From positions 1 to 42,021 of the forward strand of contig JANYGZ010000051.1 of NCBI GenBank assembly GCA_025362235.1: a stretch of DNA of 42,021 nt, in the 5' to 3' direction. This document shows positions 1 to 6,632 of this stretch, piece after piece. The notes below the pieces were generated by a model. It was not told where the DNA came from. It was given only the letters and a program-made list of their open reading frames with translations, and searched no databases. The number at the start of each line of letters is the position of its first letter. Positions within the stretch are counted from its first letter, which is position 1. The stretch comes from Ferruginibacter sp. Its GTDB lineage: Bacteria > Bacteroidota > Bacteroidia > Chitinophagales > Chitinophagaceae. Made by a program: the position numbers and the translations under genes.

Positions 1-752
1 AGCGGAAAAGTATAGACATTTTTATTAGTATGCAGTAAGCTTTTCCCTTTGGATATTATTGTGGTGAGGTTTACATCGATAGATACGGTGAATGGAGAAG
101 TTGTTATTTCTTTTGGTATGGATTTAGAATAGTCATGATATTCATAAAATAATTCGTATAGTTTTCTCTCGCCTAATTCTAGTTCGTCCTTTCTAAAAAA
201 TACCGAAAAAATTTCTTTACCTCTGAATTTTTCACTTGAAAAATATTTAATGTAGGCTTCTGCATTAATTTTTCCGTTTGATTCTTTTTCCCAAACGCTA
301 TCCTTGAACAAATTATGATCCCTCACATAATCCCACTCTTCATATAGCCATTGCAAAAGTGGAGCAAATTTACTTGAATTCGAAATATACATTAAATTAT
401 CTGCCCCTAACCTTTGATTAATTCTTAATTCCTTGTTGTCGTCATATTCAGCAAAATTTATTTTTATTTCATCAAATATATCACTCAAACCTGCACGTTT
501 TAAGATAGCACTATTTCTTTCCCCAAGTTTTTTGTGTGCTTGTATTTCCGCCAATACAAAATAACTACCATGGTCATAGCTTTCATTATCTTTAAAAATA
601 TCATACCCGTTAATTTTTAAAAACGTCTTGACAGCTTCAAAATCCTCTTTTTTGCACAAAGTATTTAAATCAGCTAATTCTTGATAGTTTAATTGGGGGA
701 AACTTTTTAAATACAAAGTTGATAATAATAAAAGAACGGTTATGAATTTCAT
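1..752 (-). CDS. Hypothetical secreted protein, 3' end outside the window
   Basis: A continuous reading frame of 250 codons runs from an ATG at 752 to the left edge with no stop, so the C-terminus is missing. The N-terminus (MKFITVLLLLSTLYLKSFPQ) looks like a signal peptide. The rest is a charged soluble domain rich in Lys, Glu, Phe and Tyr. I do not recognise the family. The stretch around residues 25-75 (ELADLNTLCKKEDFEAVKTF onwards) might be a helical repeat, but this is weak. It is transcribed away from the 91-aa gene at 880. Base composition is very AT-rich, like the following 1.5 kb. Confidence 0.75.
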   Translation of the reverse strand, partial: MKFITVLLLLSTLYLKSFPQLNYQELADLNTLCKKEDFEAVKTFLKINGYDIFKDNESYDHGSYFVLAEIQAHKKLGERNSAILKRAGLSDIFDEIKINFAEYDDNKELRINQRLGADNLMYISNSSKFAPLLQWLYEEWDYVRDHNLFKDSVWEKESNGKINAEAYIKYFSSEKFRGKEIFSVFFRKDELELGERKLYELFYEYHDYSKSIPKEITTSPFTVSIDVNLTTIISKGKSLLHTNKNVYTFP

Positions 753-835
753 TTGCAATTTATCAATTTAATAGTCCTAAAATTAAATTTATTCTCTATA
801 ATATAATAAATGTACACTTTTACAAATTATGATTT

Positions 836-843
836 TAAATTTG
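836..843 (+). promoter_or_regulatory. Candidate -7 box (TAnnTTTG)
   Basis: TAAATTTG matches the Bacteroidota sigma-A -7 consensus TAnnTTTG and lies 37 bases before the ATG at 880. The -33 region (ACTTTTAC) is poor. The DNA is very AT-rich, so a chance match is possible. Confidence 0.3.
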
Positions 844-879
844 TATCTAACTTTTAAAAATAGATAAAATTAAAAGACT

Positions 880-1155
880 ATGTTTCCTCAAAAATTTGAA
901 TTACTAGTTAATGAGCAATCTCATTTTATTACTTATTCTATATTACCTCAATCAAAAAATGAAGTTCTTTTACTTATCGAAAAGGTTGAACCAAATATAT
1001 TTAAAGACTGTGACCATTATAACAAAATTCATTATTATCCATTAAGTGAGAAAAGTCAAAAGGTTGAAATGGCTTATTGTGATGATGATAACATCAACAT
1101 TTTAAGGAACGAAATTTTATTGGGGATATTTAAAAATGAAGGGAAAGTCATCTAA
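880..1155 (+). CDS. Hypothetical protein, 91 aa
   Basis: This is an ATG-started small soluble protein with no signal peptide or membrane segment. It has hydrophobic strand-like stretches (EVLLLIEKV, NEILLGIFKN) and an acidic run (CDDDN, about residue 67). I do not recognise the family. A TAnnTTTG box lies upstream. The stop is followed at once by AACCGCTTATTGGCGCAGG, similar in style to other gene-end sequences in this accessory region. It is probably real because of the clean start, the upstream box and coding-like composition, but its function is unknown. Confidence 0.6.
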   Translation: MFPQKFELLVNEQSHFITYSILPQSKNEVLLLIEKVEPNIFKDCDHYNKIHYYPLSEKSQKVEMAYCDDDNINILRNEILLGIFKNEGKVI

Positions 1156-1274
1156 CCGCTTATTGGCGCAGGTGTTAGGAAGGCCATGTACGTTATCAAC
1201 ACTCTTTTACTTTTATTTTTAATCGAATTCGCTGAATATTTTTAAATATATAACTCCAATTAAATAACAAAAAT

Positions 1275-1562
1275 ATGGATCCAGAAAAAATAAATGACTT
1301 TGACTTCCTTCGTGGGAAAAAAATAAATGATGTAGAACGGCAGTTTAAAAAACGTATTGAAGAAATTGAAACTGCCCACAAAGATTATTTTAGTAAAAGA
1401 CCTCCAAAATATTCAGATGACGAAGGAGATAAACTTTACAATCATTACATGTACCATCAATCGGCTGGCCAAGCAAGGCTTATTTGGGAAGATACTTCCA
1501 ATCTTGACCCCAATATTAAAGAAGAAGTTGAAAGTGCCTTTATGGAAATATTTGTACGGTAA
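1275..1562 (+). CDS. Hypothetical charged helical protein, 95 aa
   Basis: It starts at ATG (MDPEKINDFDFLRGKKINDV). The protein is highly charged and predicted to be largely helical, with a Lys/Glu-rich segment (RQFKKRIEEIETAHKDYF) that could form a coiled coil at about residues 22-40. It has no signal peptide or membrane segment. I do not recognise the family. Overlapping frames on both strands are less protein-like. A repeat of family B begins two bases after the stop. It may be an accessory cassette gene. Confidence 0.6.
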   Translation: MDPEKINDFDFLRGKKINDVERQFKKRIEEIETAHKDYFSKRPPKYSDDEGDKLYNHYMYHQSAGQARLIWEDTSNLDPNIKEEVESAFMEIFVR

Positions 1563-1564
1563 CC

Positions 1565-1619
1565 ATCCCTTTGGCGGAAGTAACTCTTCGAATTAAAAAA
1601 CTATTATTAGCGTAAAAGG
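1565..1619. repeat. Interspersed repeat family B, copy 1
   Basis: The core GGCGGAAGTAACTCTTCGAA ... CTATTATTAGCG resembles two later copies (6311-6366 and 6435-6492; core GCGCAAGCAACTCTTCAA). It directly follows the stop of the 95-aa gene. It is followed by a looser inverted repeat (AAGGTC near 1615 and GACCTT near 1670). Confidence 0.55.
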
Positions 1620-1772
1620 TCGGTCGGGCAATGTGCGCTGGCACCCTTCTTCTGAAGTAGCCGACTGATAGACCTTAATAAAAAGCTATCAACAAAAAGA
1701 AATCAAAATTTCAAAAAGTAAAATGGGCAATACTTTGATGGTTAGTTTCTGGAAACAAAAAAGTAAGAAGAG

Positions 1773-2192
1773 TTATTTCAATTTCATTTGGGCAAAATAA
1801 GGATGGTCAGGATTGACAATCAATTCCTGCCGTTGCGGATGAATCAATACATCCATATCTTCCAAAGGGATTGCGCCTAACAGTGGTTCATTTTCTCCAG
1901 GCAATACCATCGCATCTACATGGCAGCGACGATTCTTAAACCGCACCTCTATGGGGCCAACAACATTGTATTCAACAATGCTACCATCAGCTAATTGCCC
2001 TTTTCTTTTTTCAATAATGGGCAATTGTAATTGCTCCTTTATATTTTCATTAATACACATGTAAATACTGCCGGTATCAACCAACATATTAACATTCATT
2101 TTCTTTATTTCATCTTCACCAATAATATTCCGACGGGCCATTTCCATGTCACCGCCGTTTATCAATTCAATATCAGCATATACTAAACCCAT
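1773..2192 (-). CDS. Clan AA (retropepsin-like) aspartic protease, 139 aa
   Basis: The sequence VNMLVDTGSIYMCIN carries the D-T-G-S catalytic motif of single-domain retropepsin-like proteases at about residues 38-41. The later LLGAIPLEDMDVLIHP resembles the hydrophobic-hydrophobic-Gly segment that supports the active site in the family. Such proteins (about 120-140 aa) work as homodimers, because one chain supplies only one catalytic Asp. No signal peptide is visible, so it is probably cytoplasmic. The substrate is unknown. It is transcribed against its neighbours and followed by a 480-base gene-free stretch carrying a family A repeat. Confidence 0.85.
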   Translation of the reverse strand: MGLVYADIELINGGDMEMARRNIIGEDEIKKMNVNMLVDTGSIYMCINENIKEQLQLPIIEKRKGQLADGSIVEYNVVGPIEVRFKNRRCHVDAMVLPGENEPLLGAIPLEDMDVLIHPQRQELIVNPDHPYFAQMKLK

Positions 2193-2270
2193 AAAATTTA
2201 TCTTAAATTAAAGGTACAAATTTTTTGTCCAGATGTTTTCAATATGGCTAAAGAGTTGTAAAATAAATCC

Positions 2271-2495
2271 CTTCCCAGCAACGTCACCTCCAGAGCCCGT
2301 GTGTTAGCCAGGAACGTTGCGTACTACCGAATGATAATTAACGGTTGTGTATAAGATGCTCCCTTAACAGCATCAATAAGATTTATTAAAAAACGCATTA
2401 GCCTGGCGTAATGTCCTTGGTGATACTTAAAGGCTCGTTGAGAGAACGTTGCAGAAGAAGTCCAGTTATAACATTGGGGAACTTTTATTGAAGCG
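2271..2495. repeat. Interspersed repeat family A, copy 1 (in the gene-free stretch 2193-2678)
   Basis: It begins CTTCCCAGCAACGTC and continues with GTGTGTTAGCCAGGAACGTT, shared with the starts at 3431, 4376 and 5330. The right part (ATACTTAAAGGCTCGTTGAG, then AACGTTGC) matches copy 3. The last part (CAGTTATAACATTG ... ACTTTTATTGAAGCG) matches copy 2. The outer GCAACGTC and internal/terminal AACGTTGC are inverted relative to each other. I see nothing else in the gene-free stretch. Confidence 0.7.
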
Positions 2496-2678
2496 AAGGA
2501 GTGATTTAATAAGGATCAGTAAATTGAGGGTCAGATACCGACTATATTCCAATGGTCGATTAAAGATAAACGGCACACAAAGATAGAAGTTTTTTAACAA
2601 ACTGCCGTTGCCTGAAATACTAGAGCAATCTGCAATCAAAACTAATATCTGTATTTTTATACCTTAATGATTTAATAA

Positions 2679-3260
2679 ATGCCAAACCTCTATATAATAT
2701 CGGGCTGCAACGGAGCAGGAAAGACAACCGCCTCGTATACAATTTTACCAGAAATGCTAAATTGTAAAGAGTTTGTAAATGCTGACGAAATTGCTAAAGG
2801 GCTTTCTCCTTTCCAACCTGAAACCGTTTCTTTCCTTGCAGGCAGAATTATGTTGGAAAGGATAAATGAATTGTTAGACCAGAACATCGACTTCGCTATT
2901 GAAACAACACTCACGACTCTCTCGTATCAAAAAACAATCGAGTTTGCAAAGACAATAGGTTATACAATTACCCTGCTATTCTTCTGGTTAAATGATGTAA
3001 ATCTAGCGATTGAAAGAGTGAAAACCAGAGTAATGGAAGGAGGACACAATATTCCGGAAGAAGTCATTATCAGACGCTATAAAAAAGGAATTTTAAATCT
3101 AACTAAGGTTTTTGTAAATTTATGCGACTACTGGCTAGTCATTGATAATTCAAGTAGACCTTACACATTTATTACTGAAGGAAATGAAGAATTAGTAACT
3201 AATGTTTACAACGAAGAAATCTGGGATAAAATAAAAAATGCAAACAGTGAAAAAGACTAA
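2679..3260 (+). CDS. Zeta toxin-like P-loop kinase, 193 aa
   Basis: The N-terminus has a Walker A motif, SGCNGAGKTT, with Lys15 in the nucleotide site. It is followed by FAIETTLTTLSYQK (about residue 72) and RVMEGGHNIPEEVIIRRY (about residue 117), which are typical of the zeta-like 'predicted ABC-type ATPase' family related to UDP-GlcNAc kinases. The length suits a stand-alone kinase domain. A 58-aa frame overlaps its 3' end by 23 bases and may be its antitoxin. In the family, zeta kinases phosphorylate nucleotide sugars of cell-wall synthesis; the substrate here is unknown. It is flanked by family A repeats on both sides. Confidence 0.85.
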   Translation: MPNLYIISGCNGAGKTTASYTILPEMLNCKEFVNADEIAKGLSPFQPETVSFLAGRIMLERINELLDQNIDFAIETTLTTLSYQKTIEFAKTIGYTITLLFFWLNDVNLAIERVKTRVMEGGHNIPEEVIIRRYKKGILNLTKVFVNLCDYWLVIDNSSRPYTFITEGNEELVTNVYNEEIWDKIKNANSEKD

Positions 3261-3414
3261 TCAAAATAATTCAGAAATAAGGGAAAGCATAAAGAAAGGA
3301 TTAGACTTAACTTTCAAAAAGCTGTTGAAATCCAAACGTCAAACTGATGGCGTTTTAGTTTTGTCTGAAAACGGAGCCATAAAAAAAGTTAAAGCTTCTG
3401 ACATATCTGAATAA
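3238..3414 (+). CDS. Small protein, candidate antitoxin of the zeta-like kinase, 58 aa
   Basis: An ATG at 3238 opens a 58-codon frame overlapping the end of the zeta-like gene by 23 bases. The protein is basic and probably helical: MQTVKKTNQNNSEIRESIKK, then a LTFKKLLKSK segment and a C-terminal GVLVLSENGAIKKVKASD. The overlap implies translational coupling, which is usual for toxin-antitoxin pairs. The antitoxin role is inferred from position and size only. The stop is 16 bases before repeat A copy 2. Confidence 0.65.
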   Translation: MQTVKKTNQNNSEIRESIKKGLDLTFKKLLKSKRQTDGVLVLSENGAIKKVKASDISE

Positions 3415-3430
3415 AAAGTACTTCAGGCAA

Positions 3431-3550
3431 CTTCTTTCCAGTAACCTCTACTCCCGAGCCAGTGTGTTAGCCAGGGACGTTGCGTACTACCGAACGATAA
3501 TTAACGGTTGCTCTTGTACAGTTATAACATTGCGGACTTTTATTGAAGCG
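3431..3550. repeat. Interspersed repeat family A, copy 2 (shortened)
   Basis: AGTGTGTTAGCCAGGGACGT followed by GCGTACTACCGAACGATAA matches copies 1 and 3. It then jumps to CAGTTATAACATTGCGGACT and TTTTATTGAAGCG, which lie about 110 bases further along in copy 1. The copy is therefore internally deleted relative to copy 1. It starts 16 bases after the stop of the 58-aa gene. Confidence 0.65.
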
Positions 3551-3609
3551 GATTTTGTGTGTTTGTAAGTTTGAGTTTAATATTTGAAGCATAGATTTAC
3601 TAACAACAA

Positions 3610-3646
3610 TTTAACGTACAGAGTTGCGGAAATAACGAGTTAGCGG
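3610..3646. repeat. Short repeat family F, copy 1, upstream of the DUF433 gene
   Basis: TTTAACGTACAGAGTTGCGG followed by AAATAACGAGTTAGCGG closely resembles 4703-4740 upstream of the GNAT gene. A stem TAGCG-GAAAA-CGCTA begins inside it. It is either a cassette boundary or a shared promoter/leader. Confidence 0.55.
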
Positions 3647-3695
3647 AAAACGCTATTTGCAGCTCGTAATTGATTATCTTTATAAAAAATACATC

Positions 3696-3929
3696 ATGGC
3701 AGATCTTATCGATAGAATTACAATTAATCCAGAAATTTGTCATGGAAAGCCTACTATTCGTGGGCTTAGATATCCTATCGATACGATTCTTGAATTGCTG
3801 GCATCCGGTATGACCACACAAGAAATTTTGACAGACTATCCAGACTTGGAAAAAGAAGATATTCTTGCTTGCATTGAATATGCAGCTAAACTAACCCAAG
3901 TTAAAAGCATTTATAGAATAGCTTCGTGA
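3696..3929 (+). CDS. DUF433 family protein, likely antitoxin
   Basis: I chose the ATG at 3696 (MADLIDRITINPEICHGKPT) over an in-frame start 39 bases upstream, because DUF433 proteins begin this way. The family core ITINPEICHGKPTIRGLRYP is followed by the helix-turn-helix-like stretch TILELLASGMTTQEILTDYP and DLEKEDILACIEYAA. The protein is about 77 aa and cytoplasmic. Its stop overlaps the start of the next gene (GTGA), so the two are translationally coupled. DUF433 proteins are usually paired with PIN-like DUF5615 proteins and are thought to bind DNA and neutralise them; that role is by family analogy. Confidence 0.88.
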   Translation: MADLIDRITINPEICHGKPTIRGLRYPIDTILELLASGMTTQEILTDYPDLEKEDILACIEYAAKLTQVKSIYRIAS

Positions 3930-4279
3930 AATTCCTGATTGATGCACATTTACCTAAATCTCTATCCGATCTTTTGATTTCAAAAGGTCATGACTCAATT
4001 CATACATTAGAATTACCTAACGCAAACAGCACGGGCGACTCAGAAATTCTGCTTATATCAAGAGTTGAAAATAGAATTGTTATTTCAAAGGATAGCGACT
4101 TTCTCGAATCATATTTACTCAACAGATCTCCTGAAAAACTTGTCGTAGTTAAAACAGGAAATATTAATAACTCTGAATTATTGCAGCTTTTTGAAAACAA
4201 TTTGGAACAGCTATGCTTATTTTTAGAAGAAAATTCGCTGATTGAGATTAATAAGATAGAAATAATTGTTCATGTTTAA
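3926..4279 (+). CDS. DUF5615 PIN-like protein, likely toxin nuclease, 117 aa
   Basis: It starts with GTG overlapping the stop of the DUF433 gene. The N-terminus MKFLIDAHLPKSLSDLLISK carries the first conserved Asp (Asp6) of the PIN-like fold. HDSIHTLEL, TGDSEILLIS and RIVISKDSDFLESYL supply the other conserved acidic residues. The family is related to Mut7-C/PIN ribonucleases. With the preceding gene it forms a type II toxin-antitoxin-like pair. RNA cleavage is inferred from the family. A gene-free stretch with repeat A copy 3 follows. Confidence 0.87.
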   Translation: MKFLIDAHLPKSLSDLLISKGHDSIHTLELPNANSTGDSEILLISRVENRIVISKDSDFLESYLLNRSPEKLVVVKTGNINNSELLQLFENNLEQLCLFLEENSLIEINKIEIIVHV

Positions 4280-4375
4280 TATGTTAAGGAGTTGCGTCAG
4301 CCGCTGTTCAACCTTCACCGAAGGTCTCTTTTTTTGACAATGATGTTCCACTCCTCGATTATATAACATCGCCTC

Positions 4376-4654
4376 CTTCCCAGCAACGTCTCATCCAGAG
4401 CCCAGTGTGTTAGCCAGTGACGTTGCGTACTACTTTGCGATAATTAGTTTCAAAAAAAGCGAACATGCTTAAGATGCAAATGAATACATTCATAGTTCGG
4501 CAAAATTTTATTTTATCGGTATACAGGGCATTTATCCAATTACCAATTTTATGCAAATGGATGAAGTGAACTTTAATTTGAGCAAAGAGTAATTCAACCC
4601 GGCGCGACGACCCCGGCCATACTTAAAGGCTGATTGAGAGGCGTTGCTGGGTAG
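4376..4654. repeat. Interspersed repeat family A, copy 3, about 280 bp with inverted ends
   Basis: The left end CTTCCCAGCAACGTC (4376-4390) and right end GGCGTTGCTGGGTAG (4640-4654) are inverted copies matching at 13 of 15 bases, as in a small non-autonomous element. An inner GACGTTGC (about 4419) also pairs with the left end. Positions 4524-4594 are a 71-base block shared with copy 4. No transposase is encoded. It fills most of the gene-free stretch 4280-4789. Confidence 0.7.
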
Positions 4655-4702
4655 AAAGACATAGTTTAACAAACAACAAATACTTATATTCTCTTACAAA
4701 TA

Positions 4703-4740
4703 TTTAACATACAGACTTGCGTAAATAAATGACTTAGTGG
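4703..4740. repeat. Short repeat family F, copy 2, upstream of the GNAT gene
   Basis: TTTAACATACAGACTTGCGT followed by AAATAAATGACTTAGTGG matches copy 1 at 3610-3646. It lies 50 bases before the GTG start, the same relative place as copy 1 before the DUF433 gene. Confidence 0.55.
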
Positions 4741-4789
4741 TCATTGTAAAACGACACTTGCGAATTACTAACAGACATTAAAAGAAATA

Positions 4790-5317
4790 GTGAAATTTAA
4801 ACTAAGACCTTGGGAGATTTCGGATTTAGATAGTTTGGTCAAATATGCAAACAATTGGCAGATTGCTAAGAACATGACAGACGGCTTTCCATTTCCATAT
4901 TCAGAAAATAATGGAAAATCATTTATCGAATTTGCGACCAAAGACAGCCCAATACATATTTTTGCTATAGACATTGACGGACAAGCAGTGGGCGGAATTG
5001 GTATTCATCCTCAGGCTGACATACATAGAAGAAATGCAGAACTTGGCTACTGGCTGGCAGAGTCGTTTTGGGGACAAGGTATAATTAGTAGTGCAGTTAA
5101 ACAGACAATAGACTTTGCCTTTGCAACATATGATATTGACAGAGTGTTTGCAAGACCATTTGGGACAAATATTCCATCGCAAAAAATATTAGAAAAGAAC
5201 AACTTTTCAATAGAAGGCAAGTTTGAAAAAGTCTTAATAAAAGATGGTATTTTACTAGACGAATTAGTTTATGCAATTAGAAGAGAAAACTGGAAAAATG
5301 AAACAACGAACCGCTAA
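4790..5317 (+). CDS. GNAT N-acetyltransferase (RimJ/RimL type), 175 aa
   Basis: The start is a GTG preceded by AAAGAAAT; an in-frame stop at 4769 rules out a longer protein. The sequence shows the RimJ/RimL-like layout: FKLRPWEISDLDSLVKYANN at the N-terminus, AVGGIGIHP as beta-4, then RRNAELGYWLAESFWGQGII with the acetyl-CoA binding loop (WGQGI), and FGTNIPSQKILEKNNF near the C-terminus. It would transfer an acetyl group from acetyl-CoA to an amine of an unknown protein or small molecule. It sits alone in a cassette-like unit between repeat F2 and repeat A4. The stop lies inside a small hairpin, ACCGCT-AAC-AGCGGT (5310-5324). Confidence 0.9.
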   Translation: MKFKLRPWEISDLDSLVKYANNWQIAKNMTDGFPFPYSENNGKSFIEFATKDSPIHIFAIDIDGQAVGGIGIHPQADIHRRNAELGYWLAESFWGQGIISSAVKQTIDFAFATYDIDRVFARPFGTNIPSQKILEKNNFSIEGKFEKVLIKDGILLDELVYAIRRENWKNETTNR

Positions 5318-5329
5318 CAGCGGTATTTC

Positions 5330-5446
5330 CTTCCCAGCAACGTCTCCTCTAGAGCCAGTGTGTTGGGCCAGTGTCCAGGGCATTTATTCGGTTACCAATT
5401 TGATGGAAATAGAGGAAGTGAACTTTAATTTGAGCAAAGGGTAATT
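5330..5446. repeat. Interspersed repeat family A, copy 4 (internally shortened)
   Basis: It begins CTTCCCAGCAACGTCTCCTC, 12 bases after the GNAT stop, continues AGAGCCAGTGTGTTGGGCCA, then joins directly to the 71-base block also found in copy 3 (5376-5446). The right inverted end is missing. Together with repeat C it fills the gene-free stretch 5318-5711. Confidence 0.65.
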
Positions 5447-5449
5447 AAA

Positions 5450-5584
5450 TATTTCCTTTCATGAAATTTTATAGTAGCGACATTGATAATTTTAGAATAC
5501 TCACTTATTACTAAGTGCATAAAAATTGCCACTTCAGATATTGGTCGACAAAACCAACATCGGCTTCCGAAACTGTAGTTTACT
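5450..5584. repeat. Interspersed repeat family C, copy 1
   Basis: ATGAAATTTTATAGTAGCGA, TATTGGTCGACAAAACCAAC and ATCGGCTTCCGAAACTGTAG match 7715-7866 in the same order and orientation. It contains a small inverted repeat, TTGGT ... ACCAA. An open frame over it is repeat-derived and is not called as a gene. Confidence 0.65.
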
Positions 5585-5711
5585 TCCATGGCCGGTGTCC
5601 ACCGAATACGATTTCAACCCGTGAAACACTGCCAGGACACAAAAACGAATTTTTAAATGTTTACAACTGCAACATAATATTTTTTCTTATTATCGCTATT
5701 CCACTCTTTAG

Positions 5712-6245
5712 CTAATTGTCTGGTTTAAATCCTATTCTTTTTCTTGGTTCCTGTGGTGAGTTTAAAAATTGTCTCAATGCATCAAATATCAATCGTATAT
5801 CTTCATCATGGGCAGTTAATTTCTTTTCTACTTTTTGCATCTGCAATAAAATATCTTTATTCGTTGATAACATTTCCCTCATCTTCACAAAGATTTCTAT
5901 TACGCTGATACTTACATCCAAAGCCTGTTTGCTTTTCAATACACTTGCTAACATTAATACCCCATGTTCTGTAAAAGCATAAGGTAAAAAGCCCCCTAAC
6001 TGCTGCTTTGATGGTATCGCATTTTGCGATACCATCGCTTCTACTTCCCCGGCTGTTAACTGGAACATAAAATTTGAAGGGAACCTGTCTAAATTTCTTT
6101 TTACCTGCTCTCTTAATCTTATAGCTTGTACTCCGTATAATTCTGCCAAATCTCTGTCCAGCATTATTTTTTGCTTACGGATGTAGTAAATTTTATTCAC
6201 TATTATCTCATCTGCAACAGTGAGTTTTTTTACCCCATTTGCCAT
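5712..6245 (-). CDS. ORF6N domain DNA-binding protein, 177 aa
   Basis: The N-terminal half matches the ORF6N (KilA-N-like) domain of phage and bacterial regulators: YYIRKQKIMLDRDLAELYGV, LREQVKRNLDRFPSNFMFQL and LPYAFTEHGVLMLASVLKS. The C-terminal half (IFVKMREMLSTNKDILLQMQ onwards) looks like a coiled coil, suggesting an oligomer. The domain is thought to bind DNA. The gene is single and antisense to its neighbours. A near-perfect palindrome overlaps its probable promoter and a nearly identical copy lies within the coding sequence (6010-6036), encoding MVSQNAIPS, so self-regulation is a reasonable guess. Confidence 0.88.
   Translation of the reverse strand: MANGVKKLTVADEIIVNKIYYIRKQKIMLDRDLAELYGVQAIRLREQVKRNLDRFPSNFMFQLTAGEVEAMVSQNAIPSKQQLGGFLPYAFTEHGVLMLASVLKSKQALDVSISVIEIFVKMREMLSTNKDILLQMQKVEKKLTAHDEDIRLIFDALRQFLNSPQEPRKRIGFKPDN
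6010..6036. repeat. Perfect palindrome inside the ORF6N gene
   Basis: Arms GATGGTATCGCA (6010-6021) and TGCGATACCATC (6025-6036) are exact inverted repeats around a TTT loop. Apart from one base, 25 of the 27 positions also occur upstream at 6281-6305 in inverted orientation. Confidence 0.9.
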
Positions 6246-6265
6246 GTTGATTCTTTAAAGAAGTA

Positions 6266-6273
6266 CAAATATA
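6266..6273 (-). promoter_or_regulatory. Candidate -7 box for the ORF6N gene
   Basis: On the minus strand TATATTTG fits TAnnTTTG and lies 21 bases before the ATG. A TTTTG in the middle of the upstream palindrome, 16 bases further upstream, could be the -33 element, although the spacing is a little short. Confidence 0.45.
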
Positions 6274-6280
6274 TATTTTT

Positions 6281-6305
6281 ATGGTATCGCAAAATGCGAC
6301 ACCAT
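6281..6305. promoter_or_regulatory. Candidate operator: palindrome upstream of the ORF6N gene
   Basis: Arms ATGGTATCGCA and TGCGACACCAT are inverted repeats with one mismatch around AAA. The site overlaps the expected -33 region, 36-60 bases before the ORF6N start. It matches the palindrome inside the gene at 24 of 25 bases. This would suit a dimeric repressor; that the ORF6N protein itself binds it is inference. Confidence 0.6.
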
Positions 6306-6310
6306 AAAAA

Positions 6311-6366
6311 CCCCCATTTAGCGCAAGCAACTCTTCAAATTATAAAAACTGTTGTTGGCGCAAGGG
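6311..6366. repeat. Interspersed repeat family B, copy 2
   Basis: GCGCAAGCAAC (6321-6331) and GTTGTTGGCGC (6351-6361) form an imperfect hairpin around TCTTCAAATTATAAAAACT. It is similar to copies at 1565 and 6435. Copies 2 and 3 occupy much of the gene-free stretch 6246-6632. Confidence 0.6.
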
Positions 6367-6434
6367 TGTAGGGTGGGTAAAACGAGGATGAATCGAAAAA
6401 AGAATCCGTATTAAAATGATGTAGAGAAATAGAC

Positions 6435-6492
6435 CTCCCCATTTTGCGCAAGCAACTCTTCAATTTTTTTTGCCCTTGTTGGTGCCATTCCC
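6435..6492. repeat. Interspersed repeat family B, copy 3
   Basis: CCCCATTTTGCGCAAGCAAC and TCTTCAA are nearly identical to copy 2. The right arm is diverged (CCTTGTTGGTGCC). It lies 140 bases before the ParA-like gene. Confidence 0.6.
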
Positions 6493-6632
6493 CAATCTAA
6501 ACAAACATCTAATATGGTGACCCGCCAACAGAGGCGAAAAGTTTGTCGGCATTATTTTGCAGAATAACGCCATAAAAATGACTTTCGTCGAATTTTACCC
6601 TATGAGCTTGGTTTTGAGTTTACCTTCACATC

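Noticed and set aside
1153..1185. Classical integron attC site after the 91-aa gene (ATCTAAC ... GTTAGGA)
   Set aside because: The spacing is far too short and the second core does not end in a pyrimidine.
1357..1596. Alternative plus-strand frame overlapping the 95-aa gene
   Set aside because: It overlaps the better-supported frame and has less protein-like composition.
5515..5715. Plus-strand open frame of 66 codons
   Set aside because: It lies over repeat C, has no family resemblance, and the equivalent frame in the other copy is interrupted.
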